A DNA stretch of 64,000 bases, from assembly GCF_001547895.1 (NCBI RefSeq), contig NZ_AP014627.1, forward strand, positions 2,173,501 through 2,237,500, given 5' to 3'. Positions 1-9,052 of the stretch are shown in pieces. Numbering within the stretch: the stretch's first letter is position 1; the number at the start of each line of letters is the position of its first letter. This DNA is from Pseudomonas sp. Os17. GTDB taxonomy: Bacteria > Pseudomonadota > Gammaproteobacteria > Pseudomonadales > Pseudomonadaceae. The position numbers and the translations under genes are program-made. Below the pieces are notes generated by a model that made no database searches, was not told where the DNA came from, and worked only from the letters and a program-made list of their open reading frames with translations.

Positions 1-435
1 CTGGCTGAGGCCACCGGCGAACTCAAGGCGGTGGGGCGCAAGCCGGACGGCTCACCTTGGCGCGTCGCCCTGGAAGAGCCCCGGGATGACCGGCAAGTGG
101 CCCAGCGGGTGTTGGCGCTGGATGGTTATGGTGTATCCACCTCCGGCGACTACCGTAACTACTTCGAGCAGGATGGGCGGCGCTACTCCCACACCTTCGA
201 CGCGCGAATTGGCAGGCCCATAAACCACAGGCTGGCGTCGGTGACGGTGATTCATCCTTCGGCGCTCATGGCCGATGGTCTGTCGACGCTGTTGCTGATT
301 CTCGGTCCCGAGGCCGGTTGGGAGTACGCGGAAAAACATCGGATCGCCGCATTTTTTGTGATGCGTGCCGATACAGGCTTCGTCACACGCAGCAACCCGG
401 CCTTCGATGCGTTGTCGGCGGGGGCAAAACAATAA
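1..435 (+). CDS. apbE: FAD:protein FMN transferase ApbE, C-terminal part (5' end outside window)
   Basis: The reading frame is open from base 1 and stops at 433-435, so only about 144 C-terminal residues are present. The protein has the ApbE end signature: GVSTSGDYRNYF, then the metal/FAD-site stretch YSHTFDARIGRPI and a late ADGLSTLLLILG segment. ApbE enzymes attach FMN covalently to threonine residues of NqrB and NqrC in the Na+-translocating NADH:quinone reductase. In pseudomonads this gene usually closes the nqr operon, which would lie upstream of the window. The product is expected to be periplasmic. The small gene nqrM, often found just after apbE, is not seen here. Confidence 0.93.
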   Translation: MAEATGELKAVGRKPDGSPWRVALEEPRDDRQVAQRVLALDGYGVSTSGDYRNYFEQDGRRYSHTFDARIGRPINHRLASVTVIHPSALMADGLSTLLLILGPEAGWEYAEKHRIAAFFVMRADTGFVTRSNPAFDALSAGAKQ

Positions 436-563
436 ACCGGCACGCTTCACGAACGCTGTAGTGCAGGCAAAAGTAGCCTACGACGCGACCAAGGGTTAAT
501 GTGCGCGGCGTTGACGCTTCTATAGACTGTGCCCGGGTTCGTAACCGAGCCAAATTGATCCTT

Positions 564-614
564 CATGCCGCTGGCCGCGGCATGATTTAGCCGGAGATGC
601 CAGAAGGGCATCTC
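564..614 (+). promoter_or_regulatory. Two consecutive hairpins in the sthA leader
   Basis: The 200-base gap between apbE and sthA carries two perfect inverted repeats. CATGCCG (564-570) pairs with CGGCATG (578-584), and GAGATGCC (594-601) pairs with GGCATCTC (607-614). Neither is followed by a T-run, so they do not look like terminators. The second ends 21 bases before the sthA ATG, just upstream of the GAGG ribosome-binding site. They may shape the leader RNA or stabilise the mRNA; the function is inference. Confidence 0.4.
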
Positions 615-635
615 GGCCTGTTCTGAGGAGTACGC

Positions 636-2030
636 ATGGCTGTCTACAACTACGACGTAGTGGTGCTGGGCTCGGGCCCCGCTGGAGAAGGTGCGGCGAT
701 GAACGCCGCGAAAGCAGGACGCAAAGTGGCGATGGTCGATAGCCGTCGCCAGGTCGGCGGCAACTGCACCCACCTGGGTACCATTCCGTCCAAGGCCCTG
801 CGTCACTCGGTCCGGCAGATCATGCAGTTCAACACCAACCCGATGTTCCGGGCCATCGGCGAGCCGCGCTGGTTCTCCTTCCCGGACGTGCTCAAGAGCG
901 CCGAGAAGGTCATCTCCAAGCAAGTGGCTTCGCGCACCGGCTACTACGCTCGCAACCGGGTCGACGTGTTCTTCGGCACTGGCAGCTTCGCCGACGAGCA
1001 GACCGTGGAAGTGGTCTGCGCCAACGGCGTGGTGGAAAAGCTGGTCGCCAAGCACATCATCATCGCCACCGGCTCGCGCCCCTATCGCCCGGCGGACATC
1101 GATTTCAGCCACCCGCGTATCTACGATAGCGACACCATCCTCAGCCTCGGCCATACCCCGCGCAAACTCATCGTCTACGGCGCTGGGGTCATCGGCTGCG
1201 AATACGCCTCGATCTTCAGTGGTCTGGGGGTGCTGGTGGAGCTGGTGGACAACCGTGGCCAGTTGCTGAGCTTCCTGGACTCGGAGATTTCCCAGGCCCT
1301 GAGCTACCACTTCAGCAACAACAACATCACCGTGCGTCACAACGAGGAATACGACCGGGTTGAAGGCGTCGACAACGGGGTGATCCTGCACTTGAAATCC
1401 GGCAAGAAGATCAAGGCCGACGCCTTGCTCTGGTGCAACGGCCGGACCGGCAACACCGACAAGCTGGGCATGGAGAACATCGGGGTCAAGGTCAACAGCC
1501 GCGGCCAGATCGAGGTCGACGAGAACTACCGTACCTGCGTACCGAACATCTACGGTGCCGGTGACGTGATCGGCTGGCCAAGCCTGGCCAGTGCCGCCCA
1601 TGACCAGGGTCGCTCCGCCGCCGGCAGCATTGTCGACAATGGCAGCTGGCGCTTCGTCAACGACGTGCCGACCGGGATCTACACCATTCCGGAGATCAGC
1701 TCGATCGGCAAGAACGAGCAGGAACTGACCCAGGCCAAGGTGCCCTATGAAGTGGGCAAGGCGTTCTTCAAGGGCATGGCCCGCGCGCAGATCGCCGGCG
1801 AGCCGCAAGGCATGCTGAAGATTCTGTTCCACCGGGAAACCCTGGAAGTCCTCGGCGTGCACTGCTTCGGCTACCAGGCTTCGGAGATCGTCCACATCGG
1901 CCAGGCGATCATGAGTCAGCCGGGTGAGCACAACACCCTGAAGTACTTCGTCAACACCACCTTCAACTACCCGACCATGGCCGAAGCCTATCGGGTAGCG
2001 GCATACGACGGCCTCAACCGGCTTTTTTGA
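636..2030 (+). CDS. sthA: Soluble pyridine nucleotide transhydrogenase SthA (Si-specific NAD(P)+ transhydrogenase)
   Basis: This 464-residue flavoprotein interconverts NADH/NADP+ and NAD+/NADPH in the cytosol. It belongs to the disulfide-reductase fold: an N-terminal FAD-binding [11 protein letters not shown], a second nucleotide-binding [11 protein letters not shown], the FAD-contacting IYGAGDVIG and a C-terminal dimerisation domain. The active-site position reads [17 protein letters not shown]. The second cysteine of the usual redox pair is a threonine, as in true SthA proteins, which separates it from lipoamide dehydrogenase and glutathione reductase. The ATG at 636 follows a GAGG Shine-Dalgarno element, and the length fits the family. 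Confidence 0.97.
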   Translation: MAVYNYDVVVLGSGPAGEGAAMNAAKAGRKVAMVDSRRQVGGNCTHLGTIPSKALRHSVRQIMQFNTNPMFRAIGEPRWFSFPDVLKSAEKVISKQVASRTGYYARNRVDVFFGTGSFADEQTVEVVCANGVVEKLVAKHIIIATGSRPYRPADIDFSHPRIYDSDTILSLGHTPRKLIVYGAGVIGCEYASIFSGLGVLVELVDNRGQLLSFLDSEISQALSYHFSNNNITVRHNEEYDRVEGVDNGVILHLKSGKKIKADALLWCNGRTGNTDKLGMENIGVKVNSRGQIEVDENYRTCVPNIYGAGDVIGWPSLASAAHDQGRSAAGSIVDNGSWRFVNDVPTGIYTIPEISSIGKNEQELTQAKVPYEVGKAFFKGMARAQIAGEPQGMLKILFHRETLEVLGVHCFGYQASEIVHIGQAIMSQPGEHNTLKYFVNTTFNYPTMAEAYRVAAYDGLNRLF

Positions 2031-2072
2031 GCGGCTCCGGCCGGTGGCCTGAGCCGGCCGGGGAGACCGATT

Positions 2073-2795
2073 TCAGTAATTCTCGAGAGTGGCGCTGGCC
2101 AAACCGGGAAAGTCTGTAATCAGGCTATCTACGCCGAAGTCGGCGAGCCTGCGCATCAGCGCGGGCTCGTTGACCGTCCACACCGACACATGCAGGCCCT
2201 GACGCTGCGCCCTTTGCAGTCGCTCCGGGGTGCACAGGGTCCAGTTCAGCGCAAGAATCTCGCAGCCGTAGCTCTGGGCGACCTTCAACGGGTCGAGCCA
2301 GGCGTACTCGGCGACCAGTCCGCGAGACAGGTCCGGGGTCAGTTCGACCGCCGCTTTCAGCACTTCCCGCGAGCTTGAGGTCACGGTGACCTTGTCCAGC
2401 AGGCCGAAGCGTTGGGCCATTTCCCGAATCGCCAGCACCGTCGTAGCGGCGCGGGTGCGTGAGGCGCTCTTGACTTCCAGCTGCCAGTGCTCGAAGTCGC
2501 ATTTCTCGAACAGCTCTTCAAGGCGTGGAATGGGGCAGGGGCTGACCCAGCCCGGGCCGCCCTTGCGCGCGTCGTAGGTCACCAGCTCGGCGGCGGAATG
2601 CTCCACCACCTTGCCGCGCCGGTCGGTGGTGCGCTTGAGGGTCGGGTCGTGAATCACCATCAACTCGCCGTCCATGGACAGGTGCAGGTCGAGCTCGCAA
2701 CGGCGCACGCCGTGCTTGAGACATTCCTGAAAGCTGGTCAGGGTGTTTTCCGGTGCTTCGCCTTTAGCGCCGCGATGGCCATAGATCAGGGTCAC
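2073..2795 (-). CDS. Glycerophosphodiester phosphodiesterase (GDPD family)
   Basis: The 240-residue protein hydrolyses glycerophosphodiesters to glycerol-3-phosphate and an alcohol. The N-terminal GHRGAKGEAPENTL carries the conserved HR and E-N residues. ELDLHLSMDGELMVIHDPTL supplies the ExD metal ligands and the catalytic HD, and the end has the VWTVN and GVDSLITDFPG strands of the TIM barrel. No signal peptide is visible, so it resembles the cytoplasmic UgpQ type rather than periplasmic GlpQ. It converges on sthA and lies 51 bases from the PilZ gene in the same direction. Confidence 0.92.
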   Translation of the reverse strand: MTLIYGHRGAKGEAPENTLTSFQECLKHGVRRCELDLHLSMDGELMVIHDPTLKRTTDRRGKVVEHSAAELVTYDARKGGPGWVSPCPIPRLEELFEKCDFEHWQLEVKSASRTRAATTVLAIREMAQRFGLLDKVTVTSSSREVLKAAVELTPDLSRGLVAEYAWLDPLKVAQSYGCEILALNWTLCTPERLQRAQRQGLHVSVWTVNEPALMRRLADFGVDSLITDFPGLASATLENY

Positions 2796-2846
2796 AATTG
2801 CTCCTTCACGGATGTTGTTTCACAAGAGGTGGGGCGGGCGTGTTGC

Positions 2847-3434
2847 TCAACCGGCGGCGGGGTCGCTCTGCTCCCGGGCCTGGCGGCGTTGCTGGGCCTG
2901 TTTTTGCAGGATATAGCGTGCCAGCAGCTGGCGTTGGGCGTCGGTCAATGCTTCGAATTCGGTGCCGATCTCGAAGGTACCGAAACTCTGGGGCTCGCAG
3001 TGGATGACCTTGGCCCGCAGCAGCAGGCCCAGGGCCTGGGGCATCAGCAGCAGTTTCACGGCCAGGTGGCTGCCCTTGGCGTAGCTCAGGTGGTGGTTGA
3101 ACTCGATGCCACCCTCGGAAAGGATCACCCGCTGTGGTTCGCCGAACTTGCCGAATACGGTCTGCGCCACCACTTGGCTGAGCAGGTCGATGCGTTTGTT
3201 CATGGCCTTGAGGTAGCTGGCCAGGGTGCGATCCCGCTCGCTGACCTGGCGCAGCAGGTGCTGGGATTCGAATTCGCTCAGGTGCAGTTCGCTGAGCAGA
3301 TTGAACAGCGGGGACTCATCCTGCAACACTTCCTTGCTCGCCGCGTCGTGGGCGGACAAGGGGCTAATTTCCAGTGCGATCGCGTCCTCGATACGGTAGT
3401 ATTCGCGGCGATCTTCTTCATCTAATGTCGACAT
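2847..3434 (-). CDS. PilZ-domain protein, probable c-di-GMP effector
   Basis: The 195-residue protein starts with RREYYRIED, which matches the RxxxR c-di-GMP-binding motif near the N-terminus. The second part of the PilZ signature (D/N-x-S-x-x-G) is only approximated by ILSEGGIEF near residue 107, so nucleotide binding is less certain than for the 99-residue PilZ protein at 12530. The middle region has heptad-like leucines and could form helices. No membrane segment is present. In P. aeruginosa a homologous PilZ gene is remembered in the same place beside lolC. The partner and output are unknown. Confidence 0.75.
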   Translation of the reverse strand: MSTLDEEDRREYYRIEDAIALEISPLSAHDAASKEVLQDESPLFNLLSELHLSEFESQHLLRQVSERDRTLASYLKAMNKRIDLLSQVVAQTVFGKFGEPQRVILSEGGIEFNHHLSYAKGSHLAVKLLLMPQALGLLLRAKVIHCEPQSFGTFEIGTEFEALTDAQRQLLARYILQKQAQQRRQAREQSDPAAG

Positions 3435-3528
3435 GGCGAACCCATGGTAGAGGCAGTGGTCTGAGTGTAAAGCTGCTTACCAGGCCCCGCCACAAGGACG
3501 TCTTCTTTTCCTCTGCACAAGCCCCGAC

Positions 3529-4779
3529 ATGTTCAGACCTCTGTTTGCTTTTATCGGCACGCGTTATACCCGTGCAAAGCGTCGCAATCATTTTGTGTCA
3601 TTCATTTCCCTGACCTCGATGATCGGACTCGCCCTTGGCGTGATCGTGATGATCGTGGTGCTGTCGGTGATGAACGGCTTCGATCATGAAATGCGCACCC
3701 GCGTGCTGGGCATGGTGCCCCACGCCACCATCGAGTCCGGCGAGCCCATCAGCGACTGGCAAAGCCTGGCCGACAAGGTCAGGCAGAACCCGAAAGTGCT
3801 GGCAGTGGCGCCATTCACTCAGATGCAGGGGCTGCTGACCAACAACGGCCAGGTGCAGAAAGTGCTGCTCAATGCCATCGACCCCGCGCAGGAACGGCAG
3901 GTGTCGATCATCGACCACTTCATGCAGCAGGGGCAGCTGGATGCGCTGGCGCCCGGCAGTTTCGGCATCGTCATCGGCGACAAGGCGGCCGCCAAGCTGG
4001 GCGTCGGCCTCGGCGACAAGCTGACCTTCGTCGCGCCGGAAGTTACGGTGACCCCGGCCGGCATGTTCCCGCGCATGAAGCGCTTCACCGTGGTGGGCAT
4101 CTTCCACGTCGGCGCGGGCGAGATCGACGGCTACCTGGGCCTGACCAACCTGGAAGACCTGGGCCGCCTGCACCGCTGGAAGCCGGATCAGGTCCAGGGC
4201 CTGCGGCTGAAGTTCGACGACCTGTTCCAGGCCCCGCGCACCGCTTGGGAAATTGCCCAGCAGCTGGGGGAGAACCATTTCTACGCCCGCGACTGGACCC
4301 GTACCCACGGCAACCTGTACCAGGCCATCCGCATGGAAAAAGCCATGATCGGCCTGTTGTTGCTGCTGATCGTCGCGGTGGCCGCGTTCAACATCATCTC
4401 GACCCTGGTGATGGTGGTGAACGACAAGAAGGGCGACATCGCCATCCTCCGTACCCTGGGTGCCACTCCGGGCACCATCATGGCGATCTTCATGGTCCAG
4501 GGCACGGTGATCGGCGTGGTCGGCACCCTGATCGGCGCGGTGCTGGGGATGCTCGCAGCGTTGAATGTCAGTGCCGCGATCTCCGCCCTCGAAGGCCTGA
4601 TTGGCCATAAATTCCTGAATGCCGACGTGTACTTCATCGACTACCTGCCGTCGCAACTGATGGCCGAGGACGTGTTGATGGTCTGCGGCGCGGCATTGGT
4701 CCTGAGTTTCCTCGCCACCCTGTATCCAGCCTGGCGTGCGGCGCGCACCCAGCCTGCAGAGGCGCTACGTTATGAGTGA
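3529..4779 (+). CDS. lolC: Lipoprotein-releasing ABC transporter permease LolC
   Basis: LolC is an inner-membrane subunit of the LolCDE machine, which extracts outer-membrane lipoproteins and passes them to LolA. The 416-residue protein has the family layout: one N-terminal membrane segment (about residues 24-47, [19 protein letters not shown]), a large periplasmic domain, and three C-terminal membrane segments with the FtsX-type ATPase-coupling loop [20 protein letters not shown]. Its start is nearly identical to that of the second permease at 5542, showing a duplicated pair. The stop codon is 7 bases before the preferred lolD start, so translation is probably coupled. Confidence 0.94.
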   Translation: MFRPLFAFIGTRYTRAKRRNHFVSFISLTSMIGLALGVIVMIVVLSVMNGFDHEMRTRVLGMVPHATIESGEPISDWQSLADKVRQNPKVLAVAPFTQMQGLLTNNGQVQKVLLNAIDPAQERQVSIIDHFMQQGQLDALAPGSFGIVIGDKAAAKLGVGLGDKLTFVAPEVTVTPAGMFPRMKRFTVVGIFHVGAGEIDGYLGLTNLEDLGRLHRWKPDQVQGLRLKFDDLFQAPRTAWEIAQQLGENHFYARDWTRTHGNLYQAIRMEKAMIGLLLLLIVAVAAFNIISTLVMVVNDKKGDIAILRTLGATPGTIMAIFMVQGTVIGVVGTLIGAVLGMLAALNVSAAISALEGLIGHKFLNADVYFIDYLPSQLMAEDVLMVCGAALVLSFLATLYPAWRAARTQPAEALRYE

Positions 4780-4786
4780 GTTGGGC

Positions 4787-5470
4787 ATGAGTGAAAAAGC
4801 AATCCTGAGCTGCCGTGACCTGGGCAAGTCCTACGAGGAAGGCCCGGAATCGGTGGTGGTCCTGTCCGGCCTGCAACTGGAACTGCATCCGGGGGAGCGA
4901 GTGGCCATCGTCGGTACGTCCGGCTCCGGCAAGAGTACCTTGCTCAACTTGCTGGGCGGCCTGGATACGCCGTCCAAGGGCAGCGTCTGGCTGGCTGGCG
5001 AGGAGCTCTCGGCCCTGGGCGAGAAGGCTCGCGGTCAGTTGCGCAATCGCGCCCTGGGCTTCGTCTACCAGTTCCACCACCTGTTGCCGGAGTTCACCGC
5101 GCTGGAGAACGTCTGCATGCCGCTGCTGATCGGCCGGACACCGATTCCCGAAGCTCGTCAGCGTGCGACCGCGCTGCTGGAGCGGGTCGGCCTTGGCCAT
5201 CGCCTGGAACACAAACCGGCCGAACTGTCCGGCGGCGAGCGCCAGCGGGTGGCCATTGCCCGGGCCCTGGTGAACAAGCCGGGGCTGGTGATGCTCGACG
5301 AGCCCACCGGCAACCTCGACTCGCACACCGCCCAGGGGATTCAGGACTTGATGCTGGAACTCAGCACGTCGATGCGTACCGCCTTCCTGGTGGTGACCCA
5401 CGACATGAACCTGGCCCGGCAGATGGACCGCGTCCTGCACCTGCAAGAAGGTCACCTGGTCGCCATCTGA
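4787..5470 (+). CDS. lolD: Lipoprotein-releasing ABC transporter ATP-binding subunit LolD
   Basis: LolD is the cytoplasmic ATPase of LolCDE. All ABC motifs are present: Walker [11 protein letters not shown]-loop [16 protein letters not shown], signature [15 protein letters not shown], Walker [13 protein letters not shown] and the H-loop VVTHD. The [16 protein letters not shown] loop is typical of LolD and contacts the permeases. From the ATG at 4787 the protein has 227 residues, the length I remember for Pseudomonas LolD. An in-frame ATG at 4772, overlapping the lolC stop, would add five residues and cannot be excluded. It lies between two permease genes in an operon. Confidence 0.96.
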   Translation: MSEKAILSCRDLGKSYEEGPESVVVLSGLQLELHPGERVAIVGTSGSGKSTLLNLLGGLDTPSKGSVWLAGEELSALGEKARGQLRNRALGFVYQFHHLLPEFTALENVCMPLLIGRTPIPEARQRATALLERVGLGHRLEHKPAELSGGERQRVAIARALVNKPGLVMLDEPTGNLDSHTAQGIQDLMLELSTSMRTAFLVVTHDMNLARQMDRVLHLQEGHLVAI

Positions 5471-5541
5471 TGCGGCCGCACGCGGCGTTGGCGGCTGGCC
5501 CGCCGACGCCGGGTCATTAATTTTTCCAGGGTGCCTTGCCC

Positions 5542-6786
5542 ATGTTCAGACCCTTATCGATCTTTATCGGCACGCGCTACACCCGCGCCAAGCGGCGCAA
5601 TCGTTTTGTCTCGTTCATTTCCATGACCTCGATGATCGGCCTCGCCCTGGGCGTGCTGGCGATGATCGTGGTGCTGTCGGTGATGAACGGCTTCCAGCGG
5701 GAGATGAGTTCGCGGATTCTCGGCATGGTGCCGCACGCCACCATCGTCGGGGTCAAGCCCATCGACGACTGGCAGCCGGTGGCCGCAGCGGCCCTGAAGA
5801 ACCCGGAAGTTACCGCGGCAGTGCCCTTCACCGAGATGGAAGGCATGCTCTCCTACAAGGGCGCGATGCAACCGATCCAGATCAGCGGCATCGACCCGGC
5901 TCAGGAAGGCAAGGTCTCCATCGTCACCCAGCACATTGTCCAGGGCAGCCTGCAGGACCTGAAGCCCGGTGAGTTCGGTGTGGTCATTGGCGAGATCACC
6001 GCCCGGCGTTTTCGCTTGAATGTCGGCGACAAACTGACCCTGATCGTGCCTGAGGTGAGTAGCGCGCCAGGAGGCATTACCCCGCGCATGCAGCGTCTCA
6101 ACGTTGTCGGTGTGTTCAAGGTCGGTGCCGAGCTGGATGGTTCCATGGGCCTGATCCACGTGGCCGATGCCGCCGAGATGCAGCACTGGCAGCCGAACCA
6201 GGTGCAGAGCGTGCGCCTGGCGGTCAAGGACCTGTATGCCGCGCCGCAGGTTTCGGCGGACATCGCCAAGGGCCTGGGCGCGGATTTCCGCGCCGATGAC
6301 TGGACCCACACCCAGGGCAGCCTGTTCAGCGCGATGAAGATGGAAAAGACCATGATCGGCCTGCTGTTGCTGATGATCGTTGCAGTGGCGGCGTTCAACA
6401 TCATCGCCACCCTGATCATGGTGGTGAACGACAAGGGCGCGGATATCGCGATCCTGCGTACCATCGGCGCCACACCGCGGCAGGTGATGGCGATCTTCAT
6501 GGTCCAGGGCACGGTGATCGGGATTGTCGGCACCCTGATCGGCGGGGTGCTGGGGGTGATTGCGGCGTTGAACGTCAGCGAACTGGTGGGTTGGCTGGAG
6601 CGGATCAGCGGTCAGCAGATCTTCAGCTCCGACGTGTATTTCGTCAGCAACCTGCCTTCCGAGTTGCAGGGCGGCGATGTCGCCTTGATCTGCGGCGCCG
6701 GCTTTGTCCTGAGCTTCCTGGCCACCGTGTATCCAGCCTGGCGCGCATCCAAGGTCGAGCCGGCCCACGCCTTGCGCTACTCCTGA
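5542..6786 (+). CDS. lolE: Lipoprotein-releasing ABC transporter permease LolE
   Basis: This is the second permease of the Lol complex, 414 residues from the ATG at 5542 (MFRPLSIFIGTRY, matching the LolC start). Like LolC it has one N-terminal membrane helix, a periplasmic domain and three C-terminal helices with an FtsX-like coupling segment, GADIAILRTIGATPRQVMAI. LolC and LolE form a heterodimer with LolD in gamma-proteobacteria. An in-frame TTG six bases upstream lacks the family start. The gene ends just before a REP inverted repeat that separates it from the convergent copper sensor gene. Confidence 0.93.
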   Translation: MFRPLSIFIGTRYTRAKRRNRFVSFISMTSMIGLALGVLAMIVVLSVMNGFQREMSSRILGMVPHATIVGVKPIDDWQPVAAAALKNPEVTAAVPFTEMEGMLSYKGAMQPIQISGIDPAQEGKVSIVTQHIVQGSLQDLKPGEFGVVIGEITARRFRLNVGDKLTLIVPEVSSAPGGITPRMQRLNVVGVFKVGAELDGSMGLIHVADAAEMQHWQPNQVQSVRLAVKDLYAAPQVSADIAKGLGADFRADDWTHTQGSLFSAMKMEKTMIGLLLLMIVAVAAFNIIATLIMVVNDKGADIAILRTIGATPRQVMAIFMVQGTVIGIVGTLIGGVLGVIAALNVSELVGWLERISGQQIFSSDVYFVSNLPSELQGGDVALICGAGFVLSFLATVYPAWRASKVEPAHALRYS

Positions 6787-6796
6787 TATTCGCTGT

Positions 6797-6847
6797 CGCC
6801 GGCAAGCCGGCTCCTGCCTGATGAGTGTAGGAGCCGGCTTGCCGGCG
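6797..6847. repeat. REP doublet, 19-bp perfect inverted repeat
   Basis: CGCCGGCAAGCCGGCTCCT (6797-6815) is followed after 13 bases by its exact reverse complement (6829-6847). The core GGAGCCGGCTTGCCGGCGAA is a typical fluorescens-group REP sequence. The two halves face tail to tail, the opposite of the doublet at 39051. It sits between the convergent genes lolE and copS and could also act as a two-way transcription barrier. Confidence 0.85.
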
Positions 6848-6856
6848 AACAGGCCC

Positions 6857-8218
6857 TCAATCTCTTTTCGGCAACTCGATCACAAAGCGCGTCCAACCGA
6901 GCGCCGATTCGCAACGAATCTGCCCGCCATGGGCGCGAATGATCGATTGCGTGATCGCCAGTCCCAATCCCGCATGTTCGCTGCTGCCTTCGCGCCGCGC
7001 CGGGTCCGCCCGGTAGAAACGGTCGAACAGGCGTGGCAGGGCCTCTTGGGCAATGCCTTCGCCGCTGTTCTCGACACTCAGGCTGACGTACTGGGCGCTG
7101 TCGTCGATCCGCACCTTGATCGAGCCTCCGGCCGGGGTGAAACGCAGGGCGTTGTCCAGCAGATTGGACAGCGCGCGGCGCAGCATGCTGCGGTCGCCGG
7201 CAAAGCCGGCATGGCCTTCGCGGGTCAGTTCGACCTGGACGTCTTCGGCCAGCGGCGCATAGAACTCCAGCAGCATGTCGATCTCCTGAGCCAGCTCCAG
7301 CGCTTCGCGCCTGGGGTTCAGCAGGCCGTGGTCGGCCTTGGCCAGATAGAGCATGTCGTTGACCAATTGCGCCATCCACTGCAGTTCTTCGAGGTTGCTG
7401 TGCAGGGCTTCGCGGTAATCCTCAAGCGGCCTGGGTCGGGTCAGGGTGACCTGGGTGTGGGTCAGCAGGTTTGACAGCGGCGTGCGCAGTTCATGAGCAA
7501 TGTCGGCGGAAAACGCCGAGAGGCGCTGGAACGACTCTTCGAGGCGCGCGAGCATGGCGTTGAAACTGCTGGCCAGTTCAGCCAGTTCGGCGGGCATCTG
7601 TTCCTGGGGCAAGCGTTGGGTCAGGGAGTTGGCCGATACGCCGGCGGCCACCGCGCTCATGCGCCGCAATGGCCGCAGGCCGCTGCGGGCCGCCCAGGCG
7701 CCCAGCAGGGCAGTGGCCAGGGCCGACAGGCCAACGGTGAGCCAGATCAGGTACTGCATGCGCTGCAGGAAGTGCTGATGGTGGGTGATGTCCAGCAGCA
7801 AGGTCAGTTGCGGCGAGTCGCTGCGCTCGGGCCTCAGCGCTACTTCGTAGACTCGGTAGGCGGCGTCGCCCCGGCTCAGGCTGTGCAGGCCCTTGGTGTC
7901 TGCCGGGGCGGCGGGCAGGCCGGGGGCGCTGTCGAACCAGAGTTGGCCGTCGGCGCCGTGGATCCGCAACGCCAGGTCCGGCTGCCGGCTCAGTTCGTGG
8001 TGCAGTCGGCCCTGCAGCCGGGGGAAGTCCGCGGCCTGCTGGACATCCTGCAGCACACTGCGCAGGGCGATCAGTTTGCTGTCCAGCAATTGCTGGTCCA
8101 GTTCGATGAAGTGGGCCTCGCTGGCCCGGCTGAACAGTACGCCGGCCACCAGCGACACCGCCGCGGTGCAGGCGGCGAACAGCAGCGCCAGGCGTCCGCT
8201 CAGCGACAGGCGGCGCAT
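6857..8218 (-). CDS. copS: Heavy-metal (copper) sensor histidine kinase, CopS/CusS type
   Basis: The 453-residue inner-membrane sensor has an N-terminal helix (about residues 8-30), a periplasmic sensing region, a second helix (about 157-176), a HAMP segment and the H-box AFSADIAHELRTPLSNL with phospho-acceptor His242. The ATPase domain follows, with an N-box (RALSNLLDNALRF), GEGI, and HAGLGLAI as G2. It overlaps the regulator gene by an ATGA junction, so the pair is co-translated. The adjacent cupredoxin and cop-box argue for copper over silver or zinc. Confidence 0.9.
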   Translation of the reverse strand: MRRLSLSGRLALLFAACTAAVSLVAGVLFSRASEAHFIELDQQLLDSKLIALRSVLQDVQQAADFPRLQGRLHHELSRQPDLALRIHGADGQLWFDSAPGLPAAPADTKGLHSLSRGDAAYRVYEVALRPERSDSPQLTLLLDITHHQHFLQRMQYLIWLTVGLSALATALLGAWAARSGLRPLRRMSAVAAGVSANSLTQRLPQEQMPAELAELASSFNAMLARLEESFQRLSAFSADIAHELRTPLSNLLTHTQVTLTRPRPLEDYREALHSNLEELQWMAQLVNDMLYLAKADHGLLNPRREALELAQEIDMLLEFYAPLAEDVQVELTREGHAGFAGDRSMLRRALSNLLDNALRFTPAGGSIKVRIDDSAQYVSLSVENSGEGIAQEALPRLFDRFYRADPARREGSSEHAGLGLAITQSIIRAHGGQIRCESALGWTRFVIELPKRD

Positions 8219-8898
8219 CAGGCCTGGCGCTCTTCGAGCACATAGCCCATGCCGCGCACCGTGTGGATCAGCTTGTTCGGGTAGTCGTCATCGACCTTCA
8301 GGCGCAGACGGCGGATTGCCACTTCGATGACGTTGGTGTCGCTGTCGAAATTCATGTCCCAGACTTGGGAGGCGATCAGCGATTTGGGCAGCACTTCGCC
8401 CTGGCGCCGCAGGAGCATCTCCAGCAGGGCGAACTCCTTGGCGGTCAGGTCGATGCGTTGGCCACCGCGTTCCACCCGACGGCGGATCAGGTCCAGGCGC
8501 AGGTCCGCCAGTTGCAGGGCGGTTTCCTGGGCGCCGCTGCTGCCGCGCCGCAGCAGGCTGCGGACCCGGGCCAGCAGTTCGGAGAAGGCGAAGGGCTTGA
8601 CCAGGTAGTCGTCGGCCCCCAGCTCCAGGCCATGCACCCGGTCTTCCACGGCATCTCGGGCGGTCAGGAACAGCACCGGGATTTCCAGGCCGGCACCGCG
8701 TACCGCCTGAAGGATCTGCCAGCCGTCGCGCCCTGGGAGCATCACGTCGAGAATCAGCAGGGCGTAGTCCCCGGTCAGCGCCAGGTGCTGGCCGGTGTCG
8801 CCATCGGCCACCAGTTCGACATTGAAGCCGGCTTCGCTCAGGCCCTGGCGCAGGTAGTGGCCGGTTTTCGGTTGGTCTTCGACGATCAGCAGTTTCAT
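8218..8898 (-). CDS. copR: Copper response regulator CopR/CusR, OmpR family
   Basis: This 226-residue regulator has a receiver domain with acidic pocket VED, phospho-acceptor Asp51 in [14 protein letters not shown] and the conserved Lys in DYLVKPF. A winged-helix DNA-binding domain follows, with [20 protein letters not shown] near the end. The family start [13 protein letters not shown] corresponds to the ATG at 8898; an upstream in-frame ATG at 8910 adds four residues. It is expected to bind the cop-box-like site at 8963-8976 and to drive the divergent cupredoxin gene and possibly its own operon. Confidence 0.93.
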   Translation of the reverse strand: MKLLIVEDQPKTGHYLRQGLSEAGFNVELVADGDTGQHLALTGDYALLILDVMLPGRDGWQILQAVRGAGLEIPVLFLTARDAVEDRVHGLELGADDYLVKPFAFSELLARVRSLLRRGSSGAQETALQLADLRLDLIRRRVERGGQRIDLTAKEFALLEMLLRRQGEVLPKSLIASQVWDMNFDSDTNVIEVAIRRLRLKVDDDYPNKLIHTVRGMGYVLEERQA

Positions 8899-8962
8899 GG
8901 CGCGACTCATGGCTTATGGAACCCGGGCTTTATACCGTGCAGGGAGGCCGGGCAGGTCAAGC

Positions 8963-8976
8963 TGACAAAGTTGTAA
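8963..8976. promoter_or_regulatory. cop-box-like operator for CopR
   Basis: TGACA (8963-8967), four bases, then TGTAA (8972-8976) form an imperfect inverted repeat that resembles known CopR/CusR binding sites. It lies in the 154-base gap between divergent copR and the cupredoxin gene, about 65 bases upstream of copR and 77 upstream of the cupredoxin ATG, so it could serve both. Confidence 0.55.
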
Positions 8977-9052
8977 TCTGGCTGTCAGCTGACTGGCAGC
9001 GGTGGCTCGCCAGAGTGTGCCATATGCTCAAACCGGTTTTTGGAGTCTGATA

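Noticed and set aside
447..1931. Long minus-strand open frame of about 494 codons across sthA
   Set aside because: It is the antisense shadow of sthA; His/Val/Asp/Gly-rich composition and no recognisable motif.
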